Source: an uncultured Burkholderiaceae bacterium
GTDB lineage: Bacteria > Pseudomonadota > Gammaproteobacteria > Burkholderiales > Burkholderiaceae
Length of the DNA: 64,000 nucleotides
Direction: 5' to 3'
Assembly: GCA_937871985.1 (NCBI GenBank)
Contig: CALMPB010000400.1
Location: 124,001 to 188,000 of the forward strand
Each line of letters starts with the position of its first letter. Position 1 is the first letter of the stretch. Of this stretch, positions 17,426 to 25,425 are shown piece by piece. The translations under genes were made by a program, and so were the position numbers. Under the pieces are notes generated by a model that saw only the letters and a program-made list of their open reading frames with translations, had not been told where the DNA came from and ran no database searches.

Positions 17426-17968
17426 ATGGATATCATAGCTGCCCTGCTCGCAATCACTATCGCGATGGTTATCGCGTTCCGTAAGTACATTCTGCGTTTT
17501 ATCTTCGCAGCAGTTGGACCCACGGCGTTTCGTCATCGCCGGATCCTGGAGATTTACCGCAGTCTATCGGCTAGACGCATCTCGCAGACGCTAAACGTGC
17601 TGCGCCGCGATACGGATACCGAAACCCGGCAGCGGATCGTGGATTGTTTGAACTGCCTCGCGTTCCAAGCCCACTTTCACGACAGGCGCCTGCTGCGCTA
17701 TCAGATCAAACACAATACCGCACTCGTCTCTATCGCAGGTGAGCTGCGTCTTTACACACGCGCTAAGCGCTACAAAGGCATTTTGGCCATCCAAGCACCG
17801 GGTGGTTCGTCCTTTCTCTTCATTCAGTACGGCTGGTTCAAACAACGCTTTCTGGGCTTTCCTACCGCGCACCTGGTAGAAGAGACCGCCGAGCGTGAGT
17901 ACGCCGTTTATCACGTCGCAGAGCGCGGTGTCGTACTGTCTTCCAATCAACCGTATCAGATCCTCTAA
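17426..17968 (+). CDS. Membrane-anchored protein of unknown function
   Basis: A 180-residue protein with a hydrophobic N-terminal segment (about residues 2-32: IIAALLAITIAMVIAF and ILRFIFAAV), then a basic helical stretch (RHRRILEIYRSLSARRI) and a soluble beta-rich tail. First gene after the promoter-like element at 17379. The gene at 17978 follows 9 bases later. No family recognised. Confidence 0.62.
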   Translation: MDIIAALLAITIAMVIAFRKYILRFIFAAVGPTAFRHRRILEIYRSLSARRISQTLNVLRRDTDTETRQRIVDCLNCLAFQAHFHDRRLLRYQIKHNTALVSIAGELRLYTRAKRYKGILAIQAPGGSSFLFIQYGWFKQRFLGFPTAHLVEETAEREYAVYHVAERGVVLSSNQPYQIL

Positions 17969-17977
17969 GGGGCAGGC

Positions 17978-18754
17978 ATGAGCTGGAACCTTTTCTTTGG
18001 TGCAGTGCTCGGGTTTGCTATCGGCATGCTTTTCGGTCAGCGTAACAAACTCAAGCGCTTTGCGGATCGCCTAAGACAACTCGAATACGCTACCTATGGT
18101 GGTGTGAAGTTCGATGAGCGGCGCGGCATCACCACGTTTGTGGCGCGTCCCGATGAGCGCAACCTGGAAGGCGTGCAGATCATCCCGATCCCGGCGCACT
18201 TGCATACGCACATCTCGGCCAACAACCGACCGATCTACTACAGTCAGTTGTTGCTCGAGATGAGTCACGGCAAGTTCGAACAGGCATCAGATGAAATCCG
18301 GCGGGTGATCTCGGCAAGCGCGATGTACTTTGGCGGCACGGTCCCGAATCGCTTGGTGCTACTGGATGCCCGTACGCAAGGCTTTTACCTCTACATCCAG
18401 GATCGCCTAACGCTCGTGCATCCTGACGAAACCCTGCTTTCTCTGGACGACCTTGCCGATCTCAGTAAAGCGCATGTAGAGCGACTTACGCGCTCGATTG
18501 ATGAAGTCGCCAAACTCATCATGCAGCTCATGATCTACAAAAGCTTCTCCAGCTTTGCGATCTTCGGGATGCAAGCCAAGCGCTTCGTGCATACCGAGAA
18601 CCCTGACGATCTGTGCGCAGTGACGACTGCCTGCGCCATTCTCATGGGTGTAAAAATTCCGATAACCTACGTTTACTATGGATCCCTTACAGCGGCCCTG
18701 GTGAGCGCGTATCGCAACACCTCGGACACACCACACCTCACCCTCGTCAAATGA
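17978..18754 (+). CDS. Membrane-anchored protein of unknown function
   Basis: A 258-residue protein. The N-terminus WNLFFGAVLGFAIGMLFG is a single transmembrane anchor with GxxxG spacing, followed by a basic stop-transfer segment (RNKLKRFADRLRQLE). The large C-terminal part is soluble and includes TTACAILMGVKIPITYVYYGS, a second partly hydrophobic stretch. Pairs with the gene at 17426 in one operon, which leads into tmk. Confidence 0.6.
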   Translation: MSWNLFFGAVLGFAIGMLFGQRNKLKRFADRLRQLEYATYGGVKFDERRGITTFVARPDERNLEGVQIIPIPAHLHTHISANNRPIYYSQLLLEMSHGKFEQASDEIRRVISASAMYFGGTVPNRLVLLDARTQGFYLYIQDRLTLVHPDETLLSLDDLADLSKAHVERLTRSIDEVAKLIMQLMIYKSFSSFAIFGMQAKRFVHTENPDDLCAVTTACAILMGVKIPITYVYYGSLTAALVSAYRNTSDTPHLTLVK

Positions 18755-18761
18755 GAACCAC

Positions 18762-19385
18762 ATGGACGGCGTATTTATCTCACTAGAAGGCAACGAAGGC
18801 GCAGGCAAATCGACAGCAGGTCCGTTCCTGCGCGATCTGATCGCGCCGCATGCTGAAGTCGTGCTGGTTCGTGAGCCGGGCGGCACCCCCTTCGGTGAGA
18901 AGATCCGCAACCTCGTGCTAAACGACTACTGCGCGATCCGTACCGAGATCATGCTGTTCTTTGCCTCACGCAACGAACTCGTGACCTCTGTCATCAAGCC
19001 TGCCATCGAGCGGGGCGCCGTCGTTATCTGTGATCGCTTTGTCGATACGTCCTACGCTTACCAAGGCTATGGACGTCAAGCGCTCGAAGACGTCAAAGCC
19101 ATGGATCGGTTCGTGCTGCGAGGGTTCGAGCCCAAACACACGCTCTTCTTTGACATCTCGCAAGAGACTTCGAGAAAGCGCATGGAGGCTCGAGGCCTCA
19201 CGCCAGACCGGTTTGAAAAAGAAGAGCTTGCTTTCTTCGATCGGGTCCGTAAAGGATTCGATCACCGTTTTCGTACCAACCAACACCGCATGCACCGGAT
19301 TGATGCCAACCAAGATCTGGAGCACGTACAACAACAACTTCGCGACTGGGTGGATGCTCACCTGATTTGCGACCTTCTCCTTTGA
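18762..19385 (+). CDS. tmk: Thymidylate kinase
   Basis: A 207-residue enzyme of normal length that phosphorylates dTMP to dTDP with ATP. It has the P-loop GNEGAGKST (residues 10-18), the REPGGTP loop (37-43), the DRF motif at 91-93 that binds the substrate phosphate, and SYAYQG (97-102) for the thymine pocket. The lid region has basic residues around 138-150. Seven bases separate it from the gene at 17978. With thyA (23570), folA (24562) and the dCTP deaminase (50144) it gives the phage much of a route to dTTP for replication. Some phage Tmk enzymes have broader dNMP specificity; this cannot be judged here. Confidence 0.95.
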   Translation: MDGVFISLEGNEGAGKSTAGPFLRDLIAPHAEVVLVREPGGTPFGEKIRNLVLNDYCAIRTEIMLFFASRNELVTSVIKPAIERGAVVICDRFVDTSYAYQGYGRQALEDVKAMDRFVLRGFEPKHTLFFDISQETSRKRMEARGLTPDRFEKEELAFFDRVRKGFDHRFRTNQHRMHRIDANQDLEHVQQQLRDWVDAHLICDLLL

Positions 19386-19390
19386 GTACC

Positions 19391-19849
19391 ATGGATTCCC
19401 AACCTACCCCCACCATCCGCGACTTCATGAATAAGTGGCTCGATAGCGCACGAGCGCTGCCGCAGTTCGTGATCGATACGAGCGAGACGAAGATGCATCG
19501 TGAGTTCAAGATTCACGTCATGCCCGCCACTGTGGATGGTGAAGCGGTGCTGCTGATGACGACTGACGTCTCGCCCACCGAACGCCGGATCGTGGACGTG
19601 GTCCTCTCGGAGCTGAAAGAGCGCTACAAGCCCGCCAACGTACAGCCCGATGGTTCGGTGCACTTTGACGAACCCATCACGTACTACGGCACGTGCGAGC
19701 CGCGCACGATGATTGCTCGCATCGATGAGCTGGGTTTCATCCGGCGCATCACGAGCTATCGCGTGACTGGTACCGAATTTACTGACGTACTCGCTGGGTT
19801 GGACCACGGCCCGCTCATCAGTACCCAGGTCAGCTTTCAAGCGCCGTAA
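19391..19849 (+). CDS. Hypothetical protein
   Basis: Start placed at ATG 19391, 5 bases after the tmk stop; an in-frame ATG at 19367 would overlap tmk. The 152-residue product is soluble and has two beta-rich stretches (FKIHVMPATVDGEAVLLMTTDVS and VHFDEPITYYGTCEPRTMIARI). Last gene before a terminator. No family recognised. Confidence 0.6.
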   Translation: MDSQPTPTIRDFMNKWLDSARALPQFVIDTSETKMHREFKIHVMPATVDGEAVLLMTTDVSPTERRIVDVVLSELKERYKPANVQPDGSVHFDEPITYYGTCEPRTMIARIDELGFIRRITSYRVTGTEFTDVLAGLDHGPLISTQVSFQAP

Positions 19850-19862
19850 AGCACGGCATATC

Positions 19863-19890
19863 GGGAGGGGCAAATCCCCTCCCATTTATT
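19863..19890 (+). terminator. Rho-independent terminator
   Basis: GGGAGGGG (19863-19870), loop CAAAT, CCCCTCCC (19876-19883), then ATTTATTCC. GGCATA at 19855-19860 forms the upstream arm of the recurrent terminator frame. Confidence 0.8.
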
Positions 19891-19915
19891 CCCTACCCTA
19901 ACTACACTAACAAAC

Positions 19916-20371
19916 ATGGCTAACAACAAGAAACCCCGCAAGCGTTACAACCCGCGCAAAGTGCTGTGCGATTCGTCGCCGATGTTTCGCTACAGCAAAG
20001 AGCAAGCTGACGCGTTAAAGCTCCGAATCTATTACCACCACTCGCGCGCCAATACCGGGATTGGTAACGGGGCTGACTACAACGCGCTCATGTACCGACT
20101 GCGGGTTGGAAACGGACTGGTTGAGCATTTCGTTAACCCGGATGCGGAAGAACTCATCACTCGCGCTCTGGTGATCGTCAAGCCCATGCTCGAGCAACTC
20201 GAAGCCAGTGGCGTGTTTGGCTTTGCCTCGCCCAAGGACGGCGAACTCGTACGTGAAGCGCTCGCCGTGATCGACGACATCCACGACGCGACGACTCGCA
20301 TCGAGCAGTTACCGGTTCATGATCGGGTCTATAACAGTCAGGACCATACGCTCGAGACTCGTTACCCGTAA
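19916..20371 (+). CDS. Hypothetical protein with basic N-terminus
   Basis: A 151-residue protein. Its first 16 residues are highly basic (KKPRKRYNPRK), suggesting nucleic-acid contact; the rest is helical (DAEELITRALVIVKPMLEQLEA, LVREALAVIDDIHDATTRIEQL). First gene after the terminator at 19863 and 10 bases upstream of the NADAR gene. Function unknown. Confidence 0.58.
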   Translation: MANNKKPRKRYNPRKVLCDSSPMFRYSKEQADALKLRIYYHHSRANTGIGNGADYNALMYRLRVGNGLVEHFVNPDAEELITRALVIVKPMLEQLEASGVFGFASPKDGELVREALAVIDDIHDATTRIEQLPVHDRVYNSQDHTLETRYP

Positions 20372-20381
20372 AGGAGTTGCA

Positions 20382-20927
20382 ATGATTCCCAAGATGTTTC
20401 AACCGATCGAGCACGATGGTTTCGTCCTGTTCTTCGGGGCTGAGCATCCGCTCTCGCAATGGCATGCGTGTAAGTTCACGGTTAATGGCGTGACCTTCTC
20501 GAGCACTGAGCAGTTCATGATGTTTGCTAAAGCCATGCACTTTGGCGATACCGAGGCAGCGGACAAAATCATGGCAACCGATGACCCGGGTGAACAAAAA
20601 CGCCTGGGCCGTCAAGTCAAGAATTTCGTGAAAGAAGTCTGGGATCTCGTGGACTTCTATTACGTCTTTCGGGGGAACCTTGCCAAGTTCACCCAGAACA
20701 ACGAACTGCAGCGGTATCTACTGGGCACCAAAGGCAAACACCTGGTCGAAGCCAGTCCCTACGATCGCAAGTGGGGTGTAGGGCTGAACGCCAACGATCC
20801 GGACATCACCGATCCCACGAAATGGAAAGGTGAGAACCGACTCGGTAACGTTCAGATGCAAGTTCGGGACGTGTTGCAAGCTGCTGCCGATATGCGCAAA
20901 TTGCAGTACGCACCACCTAACCCCTAG
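20382..20927 (+). CDS. NADAR-family (YbiA-like, DUF1768) protein
   Basis: Start chosen at ATG 20382 behind AAAGGAGTTGC. The 181-residue product matches the NADAR fold: FFGAEHPLSQWHACKFTVNG (residues 18-36), the conserved STEQFMMFAKA (41-51), the DPGEQKRLGRQVKNF block (68-82), EASPYDRKWGVG near 133-144, and a closing GENRLGNVQMQVR. NADAR proteins are N-glycosidases; published examples remove ADP-ribose from guanine in DNA and so reverse DarT-type modification, while others act in riboflavin metabolism. In this setting, next to Acb2-like and Tad2-like genes, counter-defence is a reasonable inference. Confidence 0.88.
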   Translation: MIPKMFQPIEHDGFVLFFGAEHPLSQWHACKFTVNGVTFSSTEQFMMFAKAMHFGDTEAADKIMATDDPGEQKRLGRQVKNFVKEVWDLVDFYYVFRGNLAKFTQNNELQRYLLGTKGKHLVEASPYDRKWGVGLNANDPDITDPTKWKGENRLGNVQMQVRDVLQAAADMRKLQYAPPNP

Positions 20928-21014
20928 ATCTTAAAGTAGATTCTAGGCAAAAAATAATTCTCACCAACATGTGTTGTAAGGTTGGTATCACAAACGAATG
21001 GAGCATAAAAAATA
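20928..21014 (+). promoter_or_regulatory. A/T-rich gap with hairpin before the Acb2-like gene
   Basis: The gap holds an A/T-rich AAAAAATAATTCTC stretch and a hairpin, ACCAAC (20963-20968) with GTTGGT (20981-20986). There is no T tract, so this looks like a promoter or leader rather than a terminator. GGAG at 21000-21003 is 11 bases from the ATG at 21015. Confidence 0.35.
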
Positions 21015-21392
21015 ATGAACACGACCGAAATCAACAAAGAAACGCATTCGCTGCGTCAAGCCGACAATAACGGCGTCGAAGCTTTCCATCTGCTGCGTAA
21101 CGCGGCAGGCGCCGATGTGCCGGCCGGTCACTCCTACGCAGTCATGCGCGGCTCTGAAGAGCTGGATCGTCTGGATTTCCAGTGCGGTCCGGTCAAAGAA
21201 GTCGGCGTGAACGGCATCACCAACGAAGCGCTCCTCGCGATTCTGATCCACCGCACCAGCGTGCTCAACGAGAACTTCCCCTCGCACCTGAACGAGGCGG
21301 CCATCAAGAGCATGCAGGTCGCCCTGAACCTCTTCGAATCCCGCACGCGTGATCGCGTGGCCCGTGGCGTCGAAGGCGAAAACAAGGTCTGA
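21015..21392 (+). CDS. Acb2/Tad1-hairpin-like protein (candidate anti-CBASS sponge)
   Basis: A 125-residue protein. The last 55 residues show the pattern of the phage Acb2/Tad1 hairpin domain: NEALLAILIHR (about 71-81), a helix IKSMQVALNLFESRTRDR, then ARGVEG (116-121). The (L/E)xRTxxRxxRGVEGxxxV ending is the feature I rely on. Acb2 proteins sequester cyclic di- and trinucleotides made by CBASS cyclases, and some relatives also bind gcADPR made by Thoeris. The N-terminal 65 residues are extra to the hairpin and also found in other long phage versions. Assignment is by pattern recall, not by a search. Confidence 0.72.
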   Translation: MNTTEINKETHSLRQADNNGVEAFHLLRNAAGADVPAGHSYAVMRGSEELDRLDFQCGPVKEVGVNGITNEALLAILIHRTSVLNENFPSHLNEAAIKSMQVALNLFESRTRDRVARGVEGENKV

Positions 21393-21396
21393 AGTC

Positions 21397-22443
21397 ATGG
21401 CGTATCAAACCAAACCCTATCCGTTCGCTGAAGCATTCCAGAAACTGCTGCCGCAGCGCGACATCATGCTGTTCCGTGAAGGTGACGATCCCGAGAACCG
21501 CACGTCTTCGGCCTTCTGGCAAGCTCCGAACGGCACGTACAACCAAGCGACGGCTGGCGATGATGTCGGCATGGATCTGACCGAAGACGAAGTCCAGGCG
21601 CTCTTGCGCAACCCGCCTTACGAAACGGCAATCCTCGTGGGCGATGGCGCCAAGCGTTACGAGGAAGAGGTTGCGCCCACGCCACCGGCTGGCACGTATG
21701 CAGGCGAAACCGAACTGGGCGACCCGCCCTGGGACGCAGGTCCTGCAGAACAAAAATGGGTACACGAACCCACGCGTCTTCCCCTGTTCCCGAGCGAGAT
21801 CGCTTACGTCCCGCGTCAAATCATCCCGTTCCTGGTCGGCGTGGGCAGCAAGACCACCAAACACGTCGATCAAAAGACGGTGGAGGCGCTGCGCTCGCTC
21901 ATCGAAAAGCATGCCCAGCGTATCCACGGGCTTTCGACCTCCTTCACCAAACGCCCTCAGCTCACTTCGATCGTTGGACGCAGTCCGCTGGAGTACGAGA
22001 CTCTGGGCGGAGCGATGGCCGCTTCGAACCACGTGATCTTCACGTTTTCCGAACGCTACGACAAAGCCGTCACGGCGCTGCTTGACGAAGTCGGTTACGA
22101 ATGGAGTAAGGACGGCGTGACCTTCTCACTCGTATTCATCGAGCCGGACCCGACCTACACCAAGGTCGTGGATGCCTGGCGTTACGAAGAGTGCGAACTC
22201 ACTCACGTCGAAGGGTTCAACCACCATCGTGACTTGGCTCGAGACGCGCCTGCTGCCGACTGCATCACGGACGACAGCGGCAAGTTCCAATCGATGCCGC
22301 CAATCGAAGCCACGATCCAAGGCAAGGTTTTGCGCGGCCGAACGGTTCGCGAAGCCGCCCAGCTCATCCTGGATGCGATGATCCTCAACGGCGCCAATCC
22401 GCACCATTTCACTGCCACCAGCGTGGTTCGCGTGGCTGAATAA
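21397..22443 (+). CDS. Unknown protein inside the counter-defence cluster
   Basis: Start at ATG 21397, 4 bases after the Acb2-like stop. The 348-residue protein has an acidic N-terminal half with a proline-rich linker (about residues 90-125) and a more ordered C-terminal half (HVIFTFSERYDKAVTALLDEVGYEW, TFSLVFIEPDPTYTKVVDAW). No motif recognised. It is locked between the Acb2-like and Tad2-like genes in one operon, so a role in the same process is possible by association only. Confidence 0.62.
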   Translation: MAYQTKPYPFAEAFQKLLPQRDIMLFREGDDPENRTSSAFWQAPNGTYNQATAGDDVGMDLTEDEVQALLRNPPYETAILVGDGAKRYEEEVAPTPPAGTYAGETELGDPPWDAGPAEQKWVHEPTRLPLFPSEIAYVPRQIIPFLVGVGSKTTKHVDQKTVEALRSLIEKHAQRIHGLSTSFTKRPQLTSIVGRSPLEYETLGGAMAASNHVIFTFSERYDKAVTALLDEVGYEWSKDGVTFSLVFIEPDPTYTKVVDAWRYEECELTHVEGFNHHRDLARDAPAADCITDDSGKFQSMPPIEATIQGKVLRGRTVREAAQLILDAMILNGANPHHFTATSVVRVAE

Positions 22444-22452
22444 GGAACCAGC

Positions 22453-23022
22453 ATGAAAGATTTCATCGGCTGCAAGCACATCAAAGCCAAACCCATGACG
22501 CGTGGCGAGTACAACGCACTGCGCGGCTGGGAAGTCCCGTCCAACGAGAATCCGGCCGATGCTGGGTTTCTCGTCGAGTATGTGGATGGCGGCGCTGCCA
22601 ATCACCCGGACTTCCAAGGCTACATCAGCTGGTCGCCCCAGGACGTCTTCGAGCGTGCGTACTTCCCCACGACCGGCATGACGTATCTGCAAGCCATGGC
22701 GGCCCTGCTCGTCGGACTGTCTGTGCAGCGCGCAGCCTGGGTCGGCAATAGCGTGGGGCGCGTGCGTAATCAACGAGTGGTACCGGATCCCCGATACCTT
22801 CTCGCGATTAACTACGAAGTCAACACCGATGCCGGTGTGCGCACGCATGAAGTGCACAGCGCAGAGAGCTTGTTGGCCACCGACTGGCAAGTCTGCCACC
22901 CGCACGTCGATACCAAACCTCTGGAAGATGCGGCCGAGAAGCTGCAAGAAGTTCGCGACAACCTCGCTCAAGGCCGCGCCACGATCGACACGGACATCCT
23001 GCGTAAGGATGGAAAAGCATGA
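22453..23022 (+). CDS. Two-domain protein with DUF2829/Tad2-like C-terminal half
   Basis: A 189-residue protein. Residues 1-70 (IGCKHIKAKPMTRGEYNALRG, GFLVEYVDGG, GYISWSPQDVFERAY) form a small domain common in phage proteins. Residues 76-147 follow the DUF2829 layout: MTYLQAMAALLVGLSVQRAAW at the start and SAESLLATDWQV at the end, matching the usual sequence of MxFxxAlxxLkxGkkVxRxxW and LLAxDWxV. DUF2829 includes Tad2, which sequesters the Thoeris signal 1''-3' gcADPR. The central WNGK part is replaced by VGNSVGRV, so ligand binding could differ. Confidence 0.68.
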   Translation: MKDFIGCKHIKAKPMTRGEYNALRGWEVPSNENPADAGFLVEYVDGGAANHPDFQGYISWSPQDVFERAYFPTTGMTYLQAMAALLVGLSVQRAAWVGNSVGRVRNQRVVPDPRYLLAINYEVNTDAGVRTHEVHSAESLLATDWQVCHPHVDTKPLEDAAEKLQEVRDNLAQGRATIDTDILRKDGKA

Positions 23023-23573
23023 GTCTCATCAGTAACCTCTGGTCGCGACTCACTGGTACGAAAGCGACGCCTGCCGAAGAAGCCCATGTCATGGCGACCA
23101 AGCTTCTGAAAGAAGTCAGGCCGGCGTTCATCCGTGCCCGTCCGGGTCCGTTGTCAAAGACGGTGGTCACGAGCTTTCGCATGCCGGTTGGCGGTACCGT
23201 GGCCATGGAGCGCGTCGCCAAGTTCTTCTCTCAGGACTTGATCTCTCATGCAGGATGGGCGAACCTCGCTATCTTGCAAGAAAGCGAAGTCCATGAGTTG
23301 CGCTTCGTGGTGCCGCGCACCGCGATCAAGCCTGAAGTCTCTGCCAACCTCATGATACATGCGCTGGCTGCGCCGTTTCTCGACGACCCGGCTTACTTGG
23401 CTAGTCTGCCGACACTTTCGCGTCGCTACGAGAATGCCGATGGCAGTGAGGAAACGTATCGTTTGCGCGAGTTCTGCCCGATGCTGGTGGTGAACGGTGA
23501 AGAAACCGCAACCATCACGGCACGTTTCGTTGTCGAGTACGAAATGACCAAGCCGCCCAAGGAGCTGCAATGA
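23019..23573 (+). CDS. Hypothetical protein
   Basis: A 184-residue soluble protein. Its ATG overlaps the previous stop (ATGA), so it is translationally coupled to the Tad2-like gene; its own stop overlaps the thyA start the same way. Contains [28 protein letters not shown] and [25 protein letters not shown]. No family recognised. Tight coupling on both sides suggests that it is made in step with both neighbours. Confidence 0.62.
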   Translation: MSLISNLWSRLTGTKATPAEEAHVMATKLLKEVRPAFIRARPGPLSKTVVTSFRMPVGGTVAMERVAKFFSQDLISHAGWANLAILQESEVHELRFVVPRTAIKPEVSANLMIHALAAPFLDDPAYLASLPTLSRRYENADGSEETYRLREFCPMLVVNGEETATITARFVVEYEMTKPPKELQ

Positions 23574-24556
23574 AACAGTATCAAGACCTGGTTCGCCAGA
23601 TCTTTAGCGAAGGCGACTGGCAGGTCAACCGTACGGGCGTGCGCACGCTCTCGATCCCAGGCGCCATGCTGCGCTTCGATTTGAAGCGTGGCTTTCCAGC
23701 CATCACGACCAAGCGTCTGGCTTTCAAGTCGGCCATCGGCGAGATGATCGGGTTCATCCGAGGTTACTCGCACGCGGCCAGTTTCCGGGCTTTGGGTACC
23801 AAGGTCTGGGATCAGAACGCCAACGAAAACACCCAGTGGCTCGCCAACCCGTTTCGCCACGGTGAAGACGATATGGGCGCGGTCTACGGCGTGCAGTGGC
23901 GCAGCTGGCCTGCCTACAAGCGCGTCTCGGCCGACAACACTGAACTCATCGCCAAGCTGAAGTCTGAAGGCTGGGTAGTGGGTGACGAGATCGGCGCGGG
24001 CGGCACTGGCTACTGGGGTGAACTCGAAGTCCTGATGTATAAGGAAGTCGACCAGTTGCTGGGCTGCCTGGACAAAATCGTCAACACTCCGGGCGATCGA
24101 CGGATCCTGTTCCACGGCTGGAACCCTGCGCAGCTGGATGAGATGGCACTACCGCCTTGTCACCTGCTCTACCAGTTCCTGCCGAACCAGAACAAGGGCG
24201 AACTGTCCATGACGCTCTATATTCGCAGCTCGGATGTAGGCCTCGGGTTGCCGTTCAATACGGCAGCTGCAGCCATGCTTCTGGAACTGGTGGCGCGTCT
24301 GACGGGCTACACGGCCCGGCACCTCACGATCTTCACGGGCGATACGCACATCTACGAGAACCACGTCGAGATGCTTCAAGAGCAACTCAAGCGTGATCCG
24401 TATGAGAGCCCTCGCTTGGTGATCAACGAGCGAGTGCCTGCCAAAGCCAAAACGGGTATCTACGATCCGAGCTGGCTGATGCGTGTGAATCCCGACGACT
24501 TCACGTTGGAAGGGTACGCGCATCATCCGCCGCTCACGGCACCGATGGCTGTGTAG
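23570..24556 (+). CDS. thyA: Thymidylate synthase (ThyA type)
   Basis: A 328-residue enzyme that methylates dUMP to dTMP with methylene-tetrahydrofolate. The nucleophile is Cys197 in PPCH (195-198). Also visible are NRTGVRT near residue 20, the [12 protein letters not shown] dUMP/folate-binding block, and HIYENHVE. Compared with the roughly 264-residue E. coli enzyme it is longer, mainly through an insertion around residues 115-150 and additions near the C-terminus. The start overlaps the previous stop (ATGA), and DHFR follows 5 bases later, so the folate cycle is kept in one operon. Confidence 0.96.
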   Translation: MKQYQDLVRQIFSEGDWQVNRTGVRTLSIPGAMLRFDLKRGFPAITTKRLAFKSAIGEMIGFIRGYSHAASFRALGTKVWDQNANENTQWLANPFRHGEDDMGAVYGVQWRSWPAYKRVSADNTELIAKLKSEGWVVGDEIGAGGTGYWGELEVLMYKEVDQLLGCLDKIVNTPGDRRILFHGWNPAQLDEMALPPCHLLYQFLPNQNKGELSMTLYIRSSDVGLGLPFNTAAAAMLLELVARLTGYTARHLTIFTGDTHIYENHVEMLQEQLKRDPYESPRLVINERVPAKAKTGIYDPSWLMRVNPDDFTLEGYAHHPPLTAPMAV

Positions 24557-24561
24557 GCAGC

Positions 24562-25047
24562 ATGTCGGGACCGCAGTTAACGCTGATCGTAGCGTACTCG
24601 GAGAACCGTGTTATTGGCCACGACAACGCATTGCCTTGGAATCTGCCGGGAGATCTAGCGCACTTCAAACGTGCTACTGTCGGCCATCCGATTGTGATGG
24701 GACGCAAGACTTGGGAATCGCTCGGACGAGCACTGCCAGGTCGACGCAACGTCGTGGTCACTCGTAACGCCAACTATACCGCTGCCGGTGGCGAGGTGGT
24801 GCAATCATTGGGACAAGCTCTCGCGCTTTTCTCTGATGATGAAACTGTCTTTCTCATTGGCGGCGGTGAGTTGTACACGCAAGGACTCTCAGCAGCATCG
24901 AGGGTCTTGGCGACCGAAGTTCATGCCATCGTAAAAGGTAATGTTTATTTTCCCTCCTTACCTATGGAGTGGAAAGAGACGCGCCGAAGCGAGACGTATG
25001 AAGAAAACGGATTGCGCTACGAGTTTGTGGTTTACGAGCGTTTCTAA
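24562..25047 (+). CDS. folA: Dihydrofolate reductase
   Basis: A 161-residue enzyme of normal DHFR length that reduces dihydrofolate with NADPH and so regenerates the cofactor used by the adjacent thymidylate synthase. Visible marks are IGHDNALPWNLPGDLAHFK (residues 18-36, with Asp31 as the catalytic acid), MGRKTWESLG (46-55) for NADPH and folate contacts, and the IGGGELY block near 95-101. It closes the tmk-thyA-folA nucleotide region. Phage DHFRs often differ from host enzymes in trimethoprim sensitivity, which cannot be read here. Confidence 0.95.
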   Translation: MSGPQLTLIVAYSENRVIGHDNALPWNLPGDLAHFKRATVGHPIVMGRKTWESLGRALPGRRNVVVTRNANYTAAGGEVVQSLGQALALFSDDETVFLIGGGELYTQGLSAASRVLATEVHAIVKGNVYFPSLPMEWKETRRSETYEENGLRYEFVVYERF

Positions 25048-25289
25048 TTAACCCTATCCAAATTTAAGGAGCATGCCTATTTAAAGGATCACGAGGTTTC
25101 GTAAAGATACCTCAACATCGTTCTTCGAGTCTAGTTGGTCAGCCACATGGACGTTCAGGCCTTTTAACTCGGGCTAATGACCTTGCGCTGTTCCTACGCT
25201 TTACCTCGATCTGGGCGGTGGTCGATGCCACGACCACTAATTTCACCGGCCTGTCCTCTTCGGGAGCAGATGACAGAAAGGAGGTGAAC
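25048..25289 (+). promoter_or_regulatory. Structured 240-base leader with possible RBS sequestration
   Basis: No convincing gene lies here. It contains a hairpin GAGGT/ACCTC (25093-25113), a 7-bp hairpin GTGGTCG/CGACCAC (25218-25237), and CTGTC/GACAG (25251-25276). TTCACC (25242-25247) is the exact complement of GGTGAA (25283-25288), which overlaps the unusually strong ribosome site AAGGAGGTGAA. The leader could therefore hide or expose that site. The ligand or trigger, if any, is unknown. Confidence 0.4.
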
Positions 25290-25424
25290 ATGATCGCAAA
25301 AAACATCACTGAAATACCTACTCAATGCACGGGAGATTTTCTAATCTGGGGCGTCGGAAGCGCACATGAGTCGCAAAGCGACAGTGCACCGACTTTGCAG
25401 CCCCGCCAGCAGGAGAGCAAATAA
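25290..25424 (+). CDS. Possible 44-residue peptide
   Basis: ATG 25290 follows the best Shine-Dalgarno in the window (AAGGAGGTG at 25278-25286). The frame gives 44 residues and stops 1 base before the next gene's ATG, so it could couple that gene's translation. The peptide is polar with no motif (ends TLQPRQQESK). It may be a true small protein or a leader peptide for the structured region upstream. Confidence 0.45.
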   Translation: MIAKNITEIPTQCTGDFLIWGVGSAHESQSDSAPTLQPRQQESK

Positions 25425-25425
25425 A

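Noticed and set aside
25048..25289. tRNA gene
   Set aside because: Hairpins are present, but there is no acceptor, T-loop or CCA arrangement. The same holds for the 36.9 and 37.7 kb regions.
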